Shown piece by piece: positions 26,798 through 35,059 of a DNA stretch of 64,000 nt. Where the stretch lies: NCBI GenBank assembly GCA_041390125.1, contig JAWKQN010000009.1:124001-188000 (forward strand). The letters run 5' to 3'. Below the pieces are notes generated by a model. It worked only from the letters and a program-made list of their open reading frames with translations. It did no database searches and was not told the DNA's origin. The DNA is from Gemmatimonadota bacterium (GTDB lineage: Bacteria > Gemmatimonadota > Gemmatimonadetes > Longimicrobiales > Gaopeijiaceae). The first letter of the stretch is position 1, and each line of letters opens with the position of its first letter. The position numbers and the translations under genes are program-made.

Positions 26798-28057
26798 ATG
26801 GACACAGCCCGCAGACGGGTCGTCATCACCGGGATCGGAGTGGTCTCCCCGGTCGGGATCGGCGTCGAGCCGACCTGGCGCGCGCTCGTCGCGGGCACCA
26901 GCGGGGGTGGGCCCATCACCCACTTCGAACCGAGCGAGGACTACCCCACACGCATCGCGTGTGAGGTGAAGGGGTTCGACGCCTCCGGCGTGTTGGATGC
27001 CAAGGAGGCGCGCCGCTACGATCGGTTCGCGCAGTTCGCGCTCGTGGCCACGCAGGAGGCCATGGCGCACGCGGGGCTGGAAGGTCCCGTCCCGGGCACC
27101 GACCCCGCACGCTTCGGCGTGATCTACGGGAGCGGCATCGGTGGGATCCAGACGTTCGAAGAGCAGTGTCGCACGCTGATCGAACGGGGCCCCAAGCGCG
27201 TCAGCCCCTTCTTCGTGCCGATGTTCATCCCGGACATCGCCGCGGGCCTGATCTCCATCCGCTGGGGCCTGCAGGGCGCCAACTACGCCACGGTGTCGGC
27301 ATGCGCCTCCTCGGCGCACGCCATCGGCGAGGCGCTCCGCACCATCCAGCGCGGGGACGCCGATGCGATGGTGGCCGGGGGCACCGAAGCGACCATCACG
27401 CCGTTGACCATCGCGGGCTTCGCGGCCATGAAGGCCATGTCCACCCGCAATGACGACCCCGGCACAGCCAGCCGGCCGTTCTGCGCAGAGCGGGACGGAT
27501 TCGTGATCGGGGAAGGCGCGGGCACCGTGGTGCTGGAATCGCTGGAGCATGCGGAGGCGCGCGGCGCCACCCCGCTGGCCGAGGTGGTCGGCTACGGCGC
27601 CTCGGCGGACGCCTACCACATCACCAGCCCGGCACCGGAGCACGCCGGCGCCCAGGTGGCCATGCGCACGGCGCTTTCGGACGCGGCGCTGGCCCCCACC
27701 GACGTGGACTACATCAACGCGCACGGGACGTCGACGCAGCTGAACGACGCGCGCGAAACGGAGGCCATCAAGGCGGTCTTCGGCGACCACGCATACCGGA
27801 TGGTGGTCAGCTCCACCAAGTCCATGACGGGGCATCTGCTCGGGGCGGCGGGCGGACTCGAGGCCGCGGTCTCGGTGAAGGTGTGCGAGAGTGGTGTGAT
27901 CCCGCCCACCATCAACTGCAGCGCGCGCGACCCCGAGTGCGACCTCGACTACGCCCATGGCGGCGCCGTCGAGCGCGACGTGCGCGTCGTGCTTTCGAAT
28001 TCCTTCGGGTTCGGCGGGCACAACGTCTGTCTGGCCTTGAAGCGGTGGGACTCCTGA
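26798..28057 (+). CDS. fabF: 3-oxoacyl-ACP synthase II
   Basis: Elongating condensing enzyme of 419 aa. The Cys-His-His triad is Cys169 (VSACASSAHA), His309 (INAHGTSTQLND) and His346 (SMTGHLLGAAGG), which distinguishes it from the Cys-His-Asn FabH. The start RRVVITGIGVVSPVG and the end NSFGFGGHNVCLAL are canonical. It follows acpP after 20 bases, and the ispF gene starts shortly after its end. Confidence 0.96.
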   Translation: MDTARRRVVITGIGVVSPVGIGVEPTWRALVAGTSGGGPITHFEPSEDYPTRIACEVKGFDASGVLDAKEARRYDRFAQFALVATQEAMAHAGLEGPVPGTDPARFGVIYGSGIGGIQTFEEQCRTLIERGPKRVSPFFVPMFIPDIAAGLISIRWGLQGANYATVSACASSAHAIGEALRTIQRGDADAMVAGGTEATITPLTIAGFAAMKAMSTRNDDPGTASRPFCAERDGFVIGEGAGTVVLESLEHAEARGATPLAEVVGYGASADAYHITSPAPEHAGAQVAMRTALSDAALAPTDVDYINAHGTSTQLNDARETEAIKAVFGDHAYRMVVSSTKSMTGHLLGAAGGLEAAVSVKVCESGVIPPTINCSARDPECDLDYAHGGAVERDVRVVLSNSFGFGGHNVCLALKRWDS

Positions 28058-28073
28058 GCCTCCGTTCGGACCG

Positions 28074-28547
28074 GTGAGGGTCGGCTTCGGCTACGATTCG
28101 CACCGCTTCGACCCGGACCGACCCCTGGTCCTGGGGGGCGTGCGGATCGCGGATGCACCGGGTCTGGCCGGTCACTCGGACGCGGACGCCATCGCGCATG
28201 CCGTGACGGACGCCGTGCTCGGGGCCGCGGCGCTGGGGGACATCGGCCGCCATTTCCCGCCGGGTGATCCGGCCTGGAAGGACGCCGATTCCATCGACCT
28301 GCTGCGTCGCGCCGTCGCGCTGCTCCACGACCGGGGGTACGCGGTCGGGAACGTGGACGTCACGGTGGTCACCGAGCGCGTGCGCATCGCGCCCCACGCG
28401 GATGCCATGCGGACCGTGCTGGCCACGACGCTCGGCGTGGCGGTGGACGCCGTCTCCGTGAAGGGCAAGACCAACGAAGGCATGGGCTGGACGGGGGAGG
28501 GGGTCGGGTTGGCCGCGTACGCCGTGGCGCTCGTCCGCCCGACCTGA
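28074..28547 (+). CDS. ispF: 2-C-methyl-D-erythritol 2,4-cyclodiphosphate synthase
   Basis: MEP-pathway enzyme, 157 aa, that forms the cyclic diphosphate intermediate on the way to isoprenoids. Metal ligands are visible as Asp8 and His10 in GYDSHRF and His42 in AIAHAVTDAVLG. The C-terminal KGKTNEGMGWTGEGVGLAAYAV (in two pieces) is the family end. It starts with GTG (16 bases after fabF). The rest of the MEP pathway is not in this window. Confidence 0.95.
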   Translation: MRVGFGYDSHRFDPDRPLVLGGVRIADAPGLAGHSDADAIAHAVTDAVLGAAALGDIGRHFPPGDPAWKDADSIDLLRRAVALLHDRGYAVGNVDVTVVTERVRIAPHADAMRTVLATTLGVAVDAVSVKGKTNEGMGWTGEGVGLAAYAVALVRPT

Positions 28548-28652
28548 GGTCGCGCTTCCCCAGACGTTCGTCGAGTGGCGGCACCGCTGGGGCTCGGGTG
28601 GGCGGGCCACGACGGGAAGCGTGCGGGGACGGCGGACGAGGGGAAGGTGCGC

Positions 28653-29282
28653 ATGAGCGAGGGCATGGGAGTGCTGGGCTGGGCCCTGGAGCTGGCGCCC
28701 GCGCTGCTGTATCTGCTCCTGGCCCTGGGTGCCGCGCTCGAGAACATCGTGCCGCCGATCCCGGCCGACACGTTCGTCGTCGTGGGCGGCGTGCTCGCCG
28801 CCCGCGGAACGCTCGGCGCCGAATGGGTCTTCGTCGTGACCTGGTCCGCGAACGTGGCCTCGGCGCTCCTGGTGTACGCGGCAGGGCGGCGCTACGGCGC
28901 CCGCTTCTTCCAGGGTCGCCTCGGTCGGCGGCTCCTCTCCCCTGGACAGCTCGAACAGGTGGAGGGCTTCTTCCGGCGCTGGGGCGTCCCTGCGCTCATC
29001 CTCACCCGTTTCCTGCCCGGCGTGCGCGCCGTCGTGCCGGGCTTCGCCGGCGTGAGCCGTCTGCGCCCTCTCGTGGTGGTGCCGACCCTCGCCGCGGCTT
29101 CGGCGGTGTGGTACGGCACGCTGACCTGGGCGGGCACCGTGGCGGGCGCCAACCTGCCCGCCGTCCTGGACACGCTCGCCGGGGTGAACCGCGGTCTGCT
29201 CGTCCTCGCGGTGGCCGTGGGCGCTGTCCTGGGGTGGTGGTGGCGCCGCTCGCGGCGCCGGGACCGACCGGAGCCGAGATGA
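28653..29282 (+). CDS. DedA/SNARE-associated family membrane protein
   Basis: Inner-membrane protein of 209 aa with several hydrophobic segments. The motifs ALGAALENIVPPIPADTFVVVGG and RFLPGVRAVVPGFAGVSR (in two pieces) identify the DedA family, in which members have been linked to lipid-carrier recycling and envelope homeostasis. The frame is open from a GTG at 28575, but ATG at 28653 with GAGGGGAAGG upstream fits the family start better. Its stop overlaps the start of the recombinase gene (ATGA). Exact substrate is unknown. Confidence 0.8.
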   Translation: MSEGMGVLGWALELAPALLYLLLALGAALENIVPPIPADTFVVVGGVLAARGTLGAEWVFVVTWSANVASALLVYAAGRRYGARFFQGRLGRRLLSPGQLEQVEGFFRRWGVPALILTRFLPGVRAVVPGFAGVSRLRPLVVVPTLAAASAVWYGTLTWAGTVAGANLPAVLDTLAGVNRGLLVLAVAVGAVLGWWWRRSRRRDRPEPR

Positions 29283-30190
29283 CGGACGCCGCTCCCGACC
29301 GCCCGTTCGCGTTCGCCGCCTATGGCGAGTACCTGCGCTTCGAGCGGGGCCTGTCCGATCGCACCGTATCCGCGTACGAGGGCGACGTGCGACGGCTGGT
29401 CGAATGGCTCCTCGGGCAGGGGGTCACCCGGGTCGAGGCCGTCGACTCGAGCCATCTGCGCGACTACGTGGTCGCGCTGACGCAGGAGGGCCGCGAAGGA
29501 TCCTCCGTCCGCCGGGTCCAGTCGTCGCTGCGCTCGTACTTCGGGTTCCTCGTGGCCGAGGGGCGGCTGGAGCACGATCCGTCGGATCGTCTCGAATCGC
29601 CGCGCGTGTGGCGGCGCCTCCCGCGCGTGCTCTCGGTGGAGGACGTGGTCCGACTGATCGAAGCGGGAGATGCCGACCACCTCCTCTACTGGCGCGACCG
29701 GGCGATGCTGGAGGTGCTCTACGGCGGGGGGCTGCGCGTCTCCGAGCTGACGGGGCTCCGGGTCGTCGACCTGGATCTGGAGGAGGGCATCTGCCTCGTG
29801 TTCGGGAAAGGGTCCAAGGAGCGCATGGTGCCGTTGGGGACACCGGCGCTGGGCGCGGTGGAGCGCTACCTGCGCGCCGTGCGGCCGGAGCTCGATCGCG
29901 GCCAGGGGGGCGGGATCGTGTTCCTGAACCAGAACGGCCGCCCCCTGACCCGGATGACCGTATGGAACGTGGTGCGTGCCCACCGCGACCGCGCCGGGCT
30001 CACGCAGCGCATCTCCCCGCACACGCTCCGGCACTCGTTCGCCACGCACCTCCTCGAAGGCGGCGCCGATCTGGCCGCAGTGCAGGAGCTGCTGGGTCAT
30101 GCCGACATCTCCACCACCCAGATCTACACGCACGTCGACCGCGCCTACCTGCGAGACGTGCACCGCACGTACCACCCCCGCAGCGCCTGA
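29279..30190 (+). CDS. Tyrosine recombinase, XerC/XerD family
   Basis: Site-specific recombinase of 303 aa that, with a partner, resolves chromosome dimers at dif. The N-terminal SAM-like DNA-binding half (residues 10-100) is followed by the catalytic half with all six active residues at XerD spacing: Arg153, Lys177, His248, Arg251, His274 and Tyr283. Motifs include LRVSELTGL, GKGSKERMVPLG and SPHTLRHSFATHLLEGGADL. A dif-like site lies about 31 kb away at 61127-61154. Whether this is XerC, XerD or a single-recombinase version is not clear from sequence alone. Confidence 0.9.
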   Translation: MTDAAPDRPFAFAAYGEYLRFERGLSDRTVSAYEGDVRRLVEWLLGQGVTRVEAVDSSHLRDYVVALTQEGREGSSVRRVQSSLRSYFGFLVAEGRLEHDPSDRLESPRVWRRLPRVLSVEDVVRLIEAGDADHLLYWRDRAMLEVLYGGGLRVSELTGLRVVDLDLEEGICLVFGKGSKERMVPLGTPALGAVERYLRAVRPELDRGQGGGIVFLNQNGRPLTRMTVWNVVRAHRDRAGLTQRISPHTLRHSFATHLLEGGADLAAVQELLGHADISTTQIYTHVDRAYLRDVHRTYHPRSA

Positions 30191-30228
30191 GCACGCGCAC
30201 CGCTCCGCGATCCGCCCGGATGCGACGA

Positions 30229-30262
30229 CGGCCCGCCGGACCGCGGAGGGTCCGACGGGCCG
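30229..30262. terminator. Bidirectional terminator between convergent genes
   Basis: A 14-base stem, 30229-30242 against 30249-30262, with a single mismatch and a six-base loop (GCGGAG). It lies between the recombinase gene (plus) and the S41 protease gene (minus), where transcripts from both sides must end. No T-run follows on either strand. Confidence 0.7.
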
Positions 30263-30292
30263 CAGATGCGCCCATCCGGTGCGCCGGAGCGG

Positions 30293-31930
30293 TCAGCGGC
30301 CGGGGCGTGCTCCCGTGCGACTCGGGGTCGAGCCCGTCCCGCCGCTCCACACCATCGCGTCGGAGAACAGCTCCCGCTGCGAGCTGGCCTTCTCCAGCAG
30401 CTCGATGGCCGCGGTGAGCACGGGGTCGCGCTCCATCCGGTACGCCATGGCCAGCCCCAGGGCATCCGCCCGTTCGGCCGCGGCGATCCGCGTCCGCCAG
30501 TACAGGTAGTCGCGCACCCCCGTCGCATCGAGCGCGGCGGTGGGCAGACCCTCCGCGATGAGCGCGGCGGCGAACTCGTCGAACTCGGCCCGGCTCACCT
30601 CCGGGCCCGAACCGTCCGACTGGCTGCGGCGTGCGATGCGGAGCGCGAACTCGGCCACGCGCAGGTTGAGCGGCACCTCGGCCTGCGCCGCGGCGGTGAA
30701 CAGCTCACGCTCGGCGAGCGTGAGCGTGTCGTCGGCGATGGGCAGATCGGGGAAGACCCCACCCCCGGCCTGGATCTCGCGCCCGAGCGCAGTGGAGACC
30801 GTCGGCAGCGTGTCGATGTCCTGCTCGACGACGTGCCCCTGTTTGTCCCGCGGACGGTGCAGCGAGCGGCCGAGCGGCGTATACCACTCGCCGGTCGTGA
30901 GCCGGATGACCCGGCCCGCCGGTAGCGGAAGCAACGTCTGCACCACGCCCTTGCCGAACGTGCGGCTGCCGATGATCAGGGCCCGGTCGTGATCCTGCCA
31001 GGCGCCAGCGACGATCTCGGCGGCCGAGGCGGTGTTCTCGTCCACGAGCACGACCACGGGTGTGTTGGGCAGCACGGCGGGTCGGCGATCGTCCCAGGAC
31101 TCTTCGGCCCGGTCGCCGCCGCGGCCGATCGCACGGCTGCGCGTGCTGGCCAGGCGCTGGCCGGGGGCCAGCAGCAGGTCCGAGATCCACAGCGATTCGT
31201 CCAGGTATCCACCGAGGTTCCGGCGCAGGTCGAGGATGACACCTTTGGTGCCGCTCATCTCCTGGAACGCGGCGGCGATCTCGTCCGCCGAGCCGCGCGC
31301 GACCCGGTCCAGCAGGATGTAGCCGATGGAGTCGTGGACCACGTCCGCGTGGACCGCCTGCACGTGCACGTTCGAGCGGGAGATGGTGAAGGCCAGCGGG
31401 GTCGTGACCCCCTCCCGCCGGATCTTCACGTCCACCGTGGTTCCCGGTTTGCCGCGGATGCGATCGGACGTGTCCGTCGTGGTCCAGCCCTCGGTGGTCT
31501 CTCCCTCCACCTCGACGATCCGGTCGCCCACGAGCAGCCCCACGTCCTCCGCGGGGGTGCCCTTGAAGACGATCGTGATCGTGATGGACTCCTCGAGCTG
31601 GGAGATCTGGACGCCGATGCCCGCATAGTCGCCGGTGGTCTCCTCGCGGAACTCGGCGAGCTCGTCCGGCGTGAAGACGGTGGCGTACGGATCCTCGATG
31701 CCGTCGATCAGGCCCTGGATGGCCTTCTCCCACAGCGCCGAATCCCCGAGCGACTGGATATAGTAGTCGCGGATGGTCTCGAACGTCTGCTGGAAGACCT
31801 GGGCTTCGTTGCCCGCGGCGCCGGCCTGGTTCCTGGCCCGCGTCGACATGCGGTCCGGCTGCTGGCTGACGCCCGCCTGCGGGAGGATCAGGATACCCAG
31901 GAGGGCTGCGGTCGCTATCTTACCGGCCAT
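30293..31930 (-). CDS. S41 family C-terminal processing peptidase
   Basis: Secreted serine protease of 545 aa. Residues 4-23 form a signal peptide (ATAALLGILILPQAGVS). A PDZ domain (about 110-185, containing GIGVQISQ and PAEDVGLLVGDRIVEVEG) is followed by the S41 core. The catalytic dyad is Ser302 (ENTASAAEI) and Lys327 (TFGKGVVQ), spaced 25 residues as in Tsp/CtpA. It would cleave proteins near the C-terminus in the periplasm. The frame extends 62 codons upstream, but the ATG at 31930 gives a proper signal peptide. The C-terminal 150 residues after the core are less conserved. Confidence 0.9.
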   Translation of the reverse strand: MAGKIATAALLGILILPQAGVSQQPDRMSTRARNQAGAAGNEAQVFQQTFETIRDYYIQSLGDSALWEKAIQGLIDGIEDPYATVFTPDELAEFREETTGDYAGIGVQISQLEESITITIVFKGTPAEDVGLLVGDRIVEVEGETTEGWTTTDTSDRIRGKPGTTVDVKIRREGVTTPLAFTISRSNVHVQAVHADVVHDSIGYILLDRVARGSADEIAAAFQEMSGTKGVILDLRRNLGGYLDESLWISDLLLAPGQRLASTRSRAIGRGGDRAEESWDDRRPAVLPNTPVVVLVDENTASAAEIVAGAWQDHDRALIIGSRTFGKGVVQTLLPLPAGRVIRLTTGEWYTPLGRSLHRPRDKQGHVVEQDIDTLPTVSTALGREIQAGGGVFPDLPIADDTLTLAERELFTAAAQAEVPLNLRVAEFALRIARRSQSDGSGPEVSRAEFDEFAAALIAEGLPTAALDATGVRDYLYWRTRIAAAERADALGLAMAYRMERDPVLTAAIELLEKASSQRELFSDAMVWSGGTGSTPSRTGARPGR

Positions 31931-32054
31931 GCGTCGACTCGCGGGTTGAAGCCATGTGTGAGGGTGAAACCCCGGGGCGGCGAAGCGCGTTCCGTGGCTC
32001 CGGGCCCGTGCCCGGCGCGGCGCAAGAACCGAGCCCTCCAGACGGAAGGACGTC

Positions 32055-33833
32055 GTGCAGGACCACTCCGGCCGAGCCACCCTACGGCTCGCGCTCGCGC
32101 AATTCAAGCCGACCAAGGCGGACGTCGAGGGGAACCTCGCCCGCGTACGCGACCGGATCGGCGCCCATGCCGGCCGGACGGACCTCCTGGTTTTCCCGGA
32201 AACCGCGCTCAGCGGCTACTTCCTCGAGGGCGGCGTGCTGGAGGTGGCCCTGGAGGCGGAGGAGCTCGCCGGGCGGCTGGGGAAGCCTCCGGCCGACGCG
32301 CCCGACGTCGTCGTCGGCTTCTACGAGCGCTGGCGCCACCGGCACTACAACGCGGTGGCCCACCTCACGCCCGTGGACGATCGATGGCACATCGTGCATG
32401 TCCACCGGAAGATGTTCCTGCCGACCTACGGCGTCTTCGACGAGGATCGGTTCGTCGAGGCCGGCGCCTCGCTCGCCCCCTACGACACGCGCTTCGGGCG
32501 CCTGGGCCTGCTCGTCTGCGAGGAGGCGTGGCACAGCCTGCCCGGCGCCATCCTGGCGGTGGGCGGAGCGGAGCTGGTCGTGGTGGTGAGCGCGTCCCCG
32601 GCCCGGGACTACGGGCCCGGCGCCGGTCGACCCGGCAACCTGGAGCGCTGGGATGCGGTCGCGCCCGGGCTCGCCCGCGAGCACGGCGTCTACGTGGCCG
32701 TCGCACAGCTCGTCGGCTCGGAGGGAGGCAAGTTCTTCCCGGGCGGCTCCATCGTGGTGGCCCCGGACGGCAGGATCCTGGAGCGGGGCCCGCTCATGGA
32801 GGAGGCCGACATCGAGGCCCGGCTGGACGGGCGGGTGCTCGACCGCGTCCGCTTCGATGCCCCGCTCCTGGGTGACCTCGAGCGTGTGCTCCCACACCTG
32901 CAGCGCTCCCTGGATCGGGCGTTCCGCCGCGGCCTGCAGGAGCCCGGTTCGCCACCGGCTCCGGGGCTGCGGGGCGGGGGCGCGCGTGGCAGCGATGATC
33001 CCGATCCGCGAGACCGGCGGATGCTGGACCTCGACCTCGATCTGGTGGAGCGCACCCTGGTCGAATTCATCCGGGACGAGGTGGTGCGCCGTCGGGGCTT
33101 CGAGCGCGTCGTGCTGGGGGTCTCCGGTGGCGTGGACTCGGCCGTCGCGCTCTTCCTCGCAGCGCGCGCCCTCGGACCGGAGAACGTCTTCGGCTTCCGG
33201 CTCCCGTATCGCACGTCGAGCCAGGATTCGCTCGACCATGCGGCGCTGGCGCTGGCCGCCGTGGGCGCGCAGGAACGCACCATCGACATCACCGCGCCGG
33301 TGGACGCCTACATCGACGCCTTCGAGCCGGACGTCACGCCCCTGCGGCGCGGCAACCTGTGCGCGCGCCTGCGCGCGGTCACGCTGTTCGACCAGTCGGC
33401 CAAGCTGCACGCCTTGCCGCTCGGGACCGGGAACAAGAGCGAGCGTCTGCTCGGCTACTACACGTGGCACGCCGACGACTCTCCACCCATCAACCCGCTC
33501 GGCGACCTCTTCAAGACGCAGGTCTGGGCTCTGGCCCGCCACCTCGGCGTGCCCGACCCGATCATCGACAAGCCGGCGAGCGCGGATCTGGTGGTGGGCG
33601 TGCACGACGAGGACGAGCTGGGCATCGGATACCCGGTCGCCGACGCGATCCTGCACTGGGTGCTGAAGGGCCATACGGCGCCGGAGCTGGAGGAAGCGGG
33701 TTTCGACCCCGACGCCGTGCGCATCGTGCTCCGACGACTCGACAGCACGCACTGGAAACGCGAGCTCCCCACCGTGGCGGTGCTCTCCTCCAGCGCGATC
33801 GGCGAGTTCTACCTGCGGCCCGTGGACTACTGA
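32055..33833 (+). CDS. nadE: Glutamine-dependent NAD+ synthetase
   Basis: Two-domain enzyme of 592 aa that makes NAD+ from nicotinate adenine dinucleotide using glutamine. The N-terminal nitrilase-like glutaminase has its Glu49-Lys119-Cys155 triad (FPETALSG, RKMFLPTYG, LLVCEEAW). The C-terminal synthetase has the ATP pyrophosphatase loop SGGVDS at 357-362, and LPLGTGNKSERLLGYYT. The start is a GTG. The 124-base gap to the divergent S41 gene must hold promoters for both, but none stood out. Confidence 0.94.
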   Translation: MQDHSGRATLRLALAQFKPTKADVEGNLARVRDRIGAHAGRTDLLVFPETALSGYFLEGGVLEVALEAEELAGRLGKPPADAPDVVVGFYERWRHRHYNAVAHLTPVDDRWHIVHVHRKMFLPTYGVFDEDRFVEAGASLAPYDTRFGRLGLLVCEEAWHSLPGAILAVGGAELVVVVSASPARDYGPGAGRPGNLERWDAVAPGLAREHGVYVAVAQLVGSEGGKFFPGGSIVVAPDGRILERGPLMEEADIEARLDGRVLDRVRFDAPLLGDLERVLPHLQRSLDRAFRRGLQEPGSPPAPGLRGGGARGSDDPDPRDRRMLDLDLDLVERTLVEFIRDEVVRRRGFERVVLGVSGGVDSAVALFLAARALGPENVFGFRLPYRTSSQDSLDHAALALAAVGAQERTIDITAPVDAYIDAFEPDVTPLRRGNLCARLRAVTLFDQSAKLHALPLGTGNKSERLLGYYTWHADDSPPINPLGDLFKTQVWALARHLGVPDPIIDKPASADLVVGVHDEDELGIGYPVADAILHWVLKGHTAPELEEAGFDPDAVRIVLRRLDSTHWKRELPTVAVLSSSAIGEFYLRPVDY

Positions 33834-33842
33834 GCGGCCGCG

Positions 33843-33883
33843 ATCGGAAGGATCCCAGCCGGTAAGGCGCGGATCCGACCGAT
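33843..33883. terminator. Bidirectional terminator-like inverted repeat
   Basis: ATCGG (33843-33847) plus GGATCC (33850-33855) pair with GGATCC (33871-33876) plus CCGAT (33879-33883); a two-base internal mismatch and a 15-base loop complete the structure. It lies between the converging ends of nadE and the zinc-ribbon gene and is the natural place for a shared terminator. Confidence 0.55.
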
Positions 33884-33885
33884 GA

Positions 33886-34914
33886 TCACAGCCAACCGGC
33901 CACCCGGCGGCGCAGCGATTCGATGGCCGGCAGCGGCGTGAGCTCTCCGTCGATGATGTCCGCCAGCTCCTCCTCTTCGCGCCAGTGGGTCTCCAGCTCC
34001 GCCAACTCCAGCTCCAGGAGTCTCTGCTCGCTGGCTTCGTTGGCTGCGATCTCGAGCGCGATCGCTCCCGTGCGCCGCAGATCGCCCAGACGCCGTCCCT
34101 CCGCTCCGAGCACCAACCGCTTCACGTGCGCGGGCGAGCCGGCCTCGCTGATCAGCCGCGCCGCGGAGCGCACCCGGCCCTCCGAGGCGCCGGAGAAGTG
34201 GTGGAAGGCCAGGAGTCGCTGTGCGGTGCGCTCCGCCTCGCGTCCTTCGAGCGCGAGCCCACCGCCGCGCACGCTCCGGCACCGGGGACAGCGCTGGCGC
34301 AGGACGAGCGTCTGCGGTCCGGTACCGGGGGCGAGGATGAGCGATTCGCGCTCGGTGAAGGCCACCCGGTCGAAGACATGACCGCACTCGGCGCACACCT
34401 GGCGGCCCCGCCAGGCCGAGGAGCCGAAGCGCAACCAGCGCGCGCCCTTCACCACGCCCTCGGGCGCGTGCTCCCAGAGCATCCAGGCCCCCATCCACCC
34501 CATGCCGCCCCAGATCCCGCCCGCCAGCAGGGTCATCACACCCACGGAGGCGCCCACGCTGATGCGGCGGTAGCTGCGCCGACGCTCCAGGAGCTGCCGG
34601 CCATAGCGCCACCACGCCTCCTCGGTGAGGTTGGCGCGGCCGACGCGCACGATCTCCAGCGGCCCGGAGCGGAGCAGCGCGATGTTCTCCGTCTGGGACA
34701 GCAGCCGGGCCTTGTCGGTGGTGAGCTTCTCCAGTTCCTCCAGCGCCTCCCACCGCTCCTCGATGGGGGCGAGCGTCCAGCGCTTGCAGCTCCGGCAGAT
34801 GGCCCACAGGCGACCCCGTGCGGGGTCGAAGGCGATGCGCCGTCCGTGCGGGAAGTGCTCGAGCACCTCGTTCGCTTCGAACGGGGTGGAGCAGATCAGG
34901 CAGCGTGCGAACAC
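33886..34914 (-). CDS. Hypothetical zinc-ribbon membrane protein
   Basis: A 342-aa protein that I do not recognise. It has an N-terminal zinc ribbon (Cys5, Cys8, Cys40, Cys43), a coiled-coil-like stretch (about 52-80), two closely spaced hydrophobic segments (about 117-147) rich in glycine and tryptophan, a second ribbon (Cys174, Cys177, Cys209, Cys212), and a helical C-terminus rich in Glu/Leu. It stands alone on the minus strand between nadE and a peptidase gene. Intact, GC-rich and codon-typical, so it looks like a lineage gene. A role in sensing or protein-protein contact is possible but unsupported. Confidence 0.75.
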   Translation of the reverse strand: MFARCLICSTPFEANEVLEHFPHGRRIAFDPARGRLWAICRSCKRWTLAPIEERWEALEELEKLTTDKARLLSQTENIALLRSGPLEIVRVGRANLTEEAWWRYGRQLLERRRSYRRISVGASVGVMTLLAGGIWGGMGWMGAWMLWEHAPEGVVKGARWLRFGSSAWRGRQVCAECGHVFDRVAFTERESLILAPGTGPQTLVLRQRCPRCRSVRGGGLALEGREAERTAQRLLAFHHFSGASEGRVRSAARLISEAGSPAHVKRLVLGAEGRRLGDLRRTGAIALEIAANEASEQRLLELELAELETHWREEEELADIIDGELTPLPAIESLRRRVAGWL

Positions 34915-35059
34915 GGACCGGTCCCGACTGTAGGAAAGGGGCCCGGCAACTCCATGGCGCCGGGCGTGCCTCTATGGTAACTACGTCGAGCCACGAGGGT
35001 TTCGTCGTCCCGGCCGCTCCCCGGCCCGCGTGCCGCCCACGTCCCCAGTCGAGGATCCC

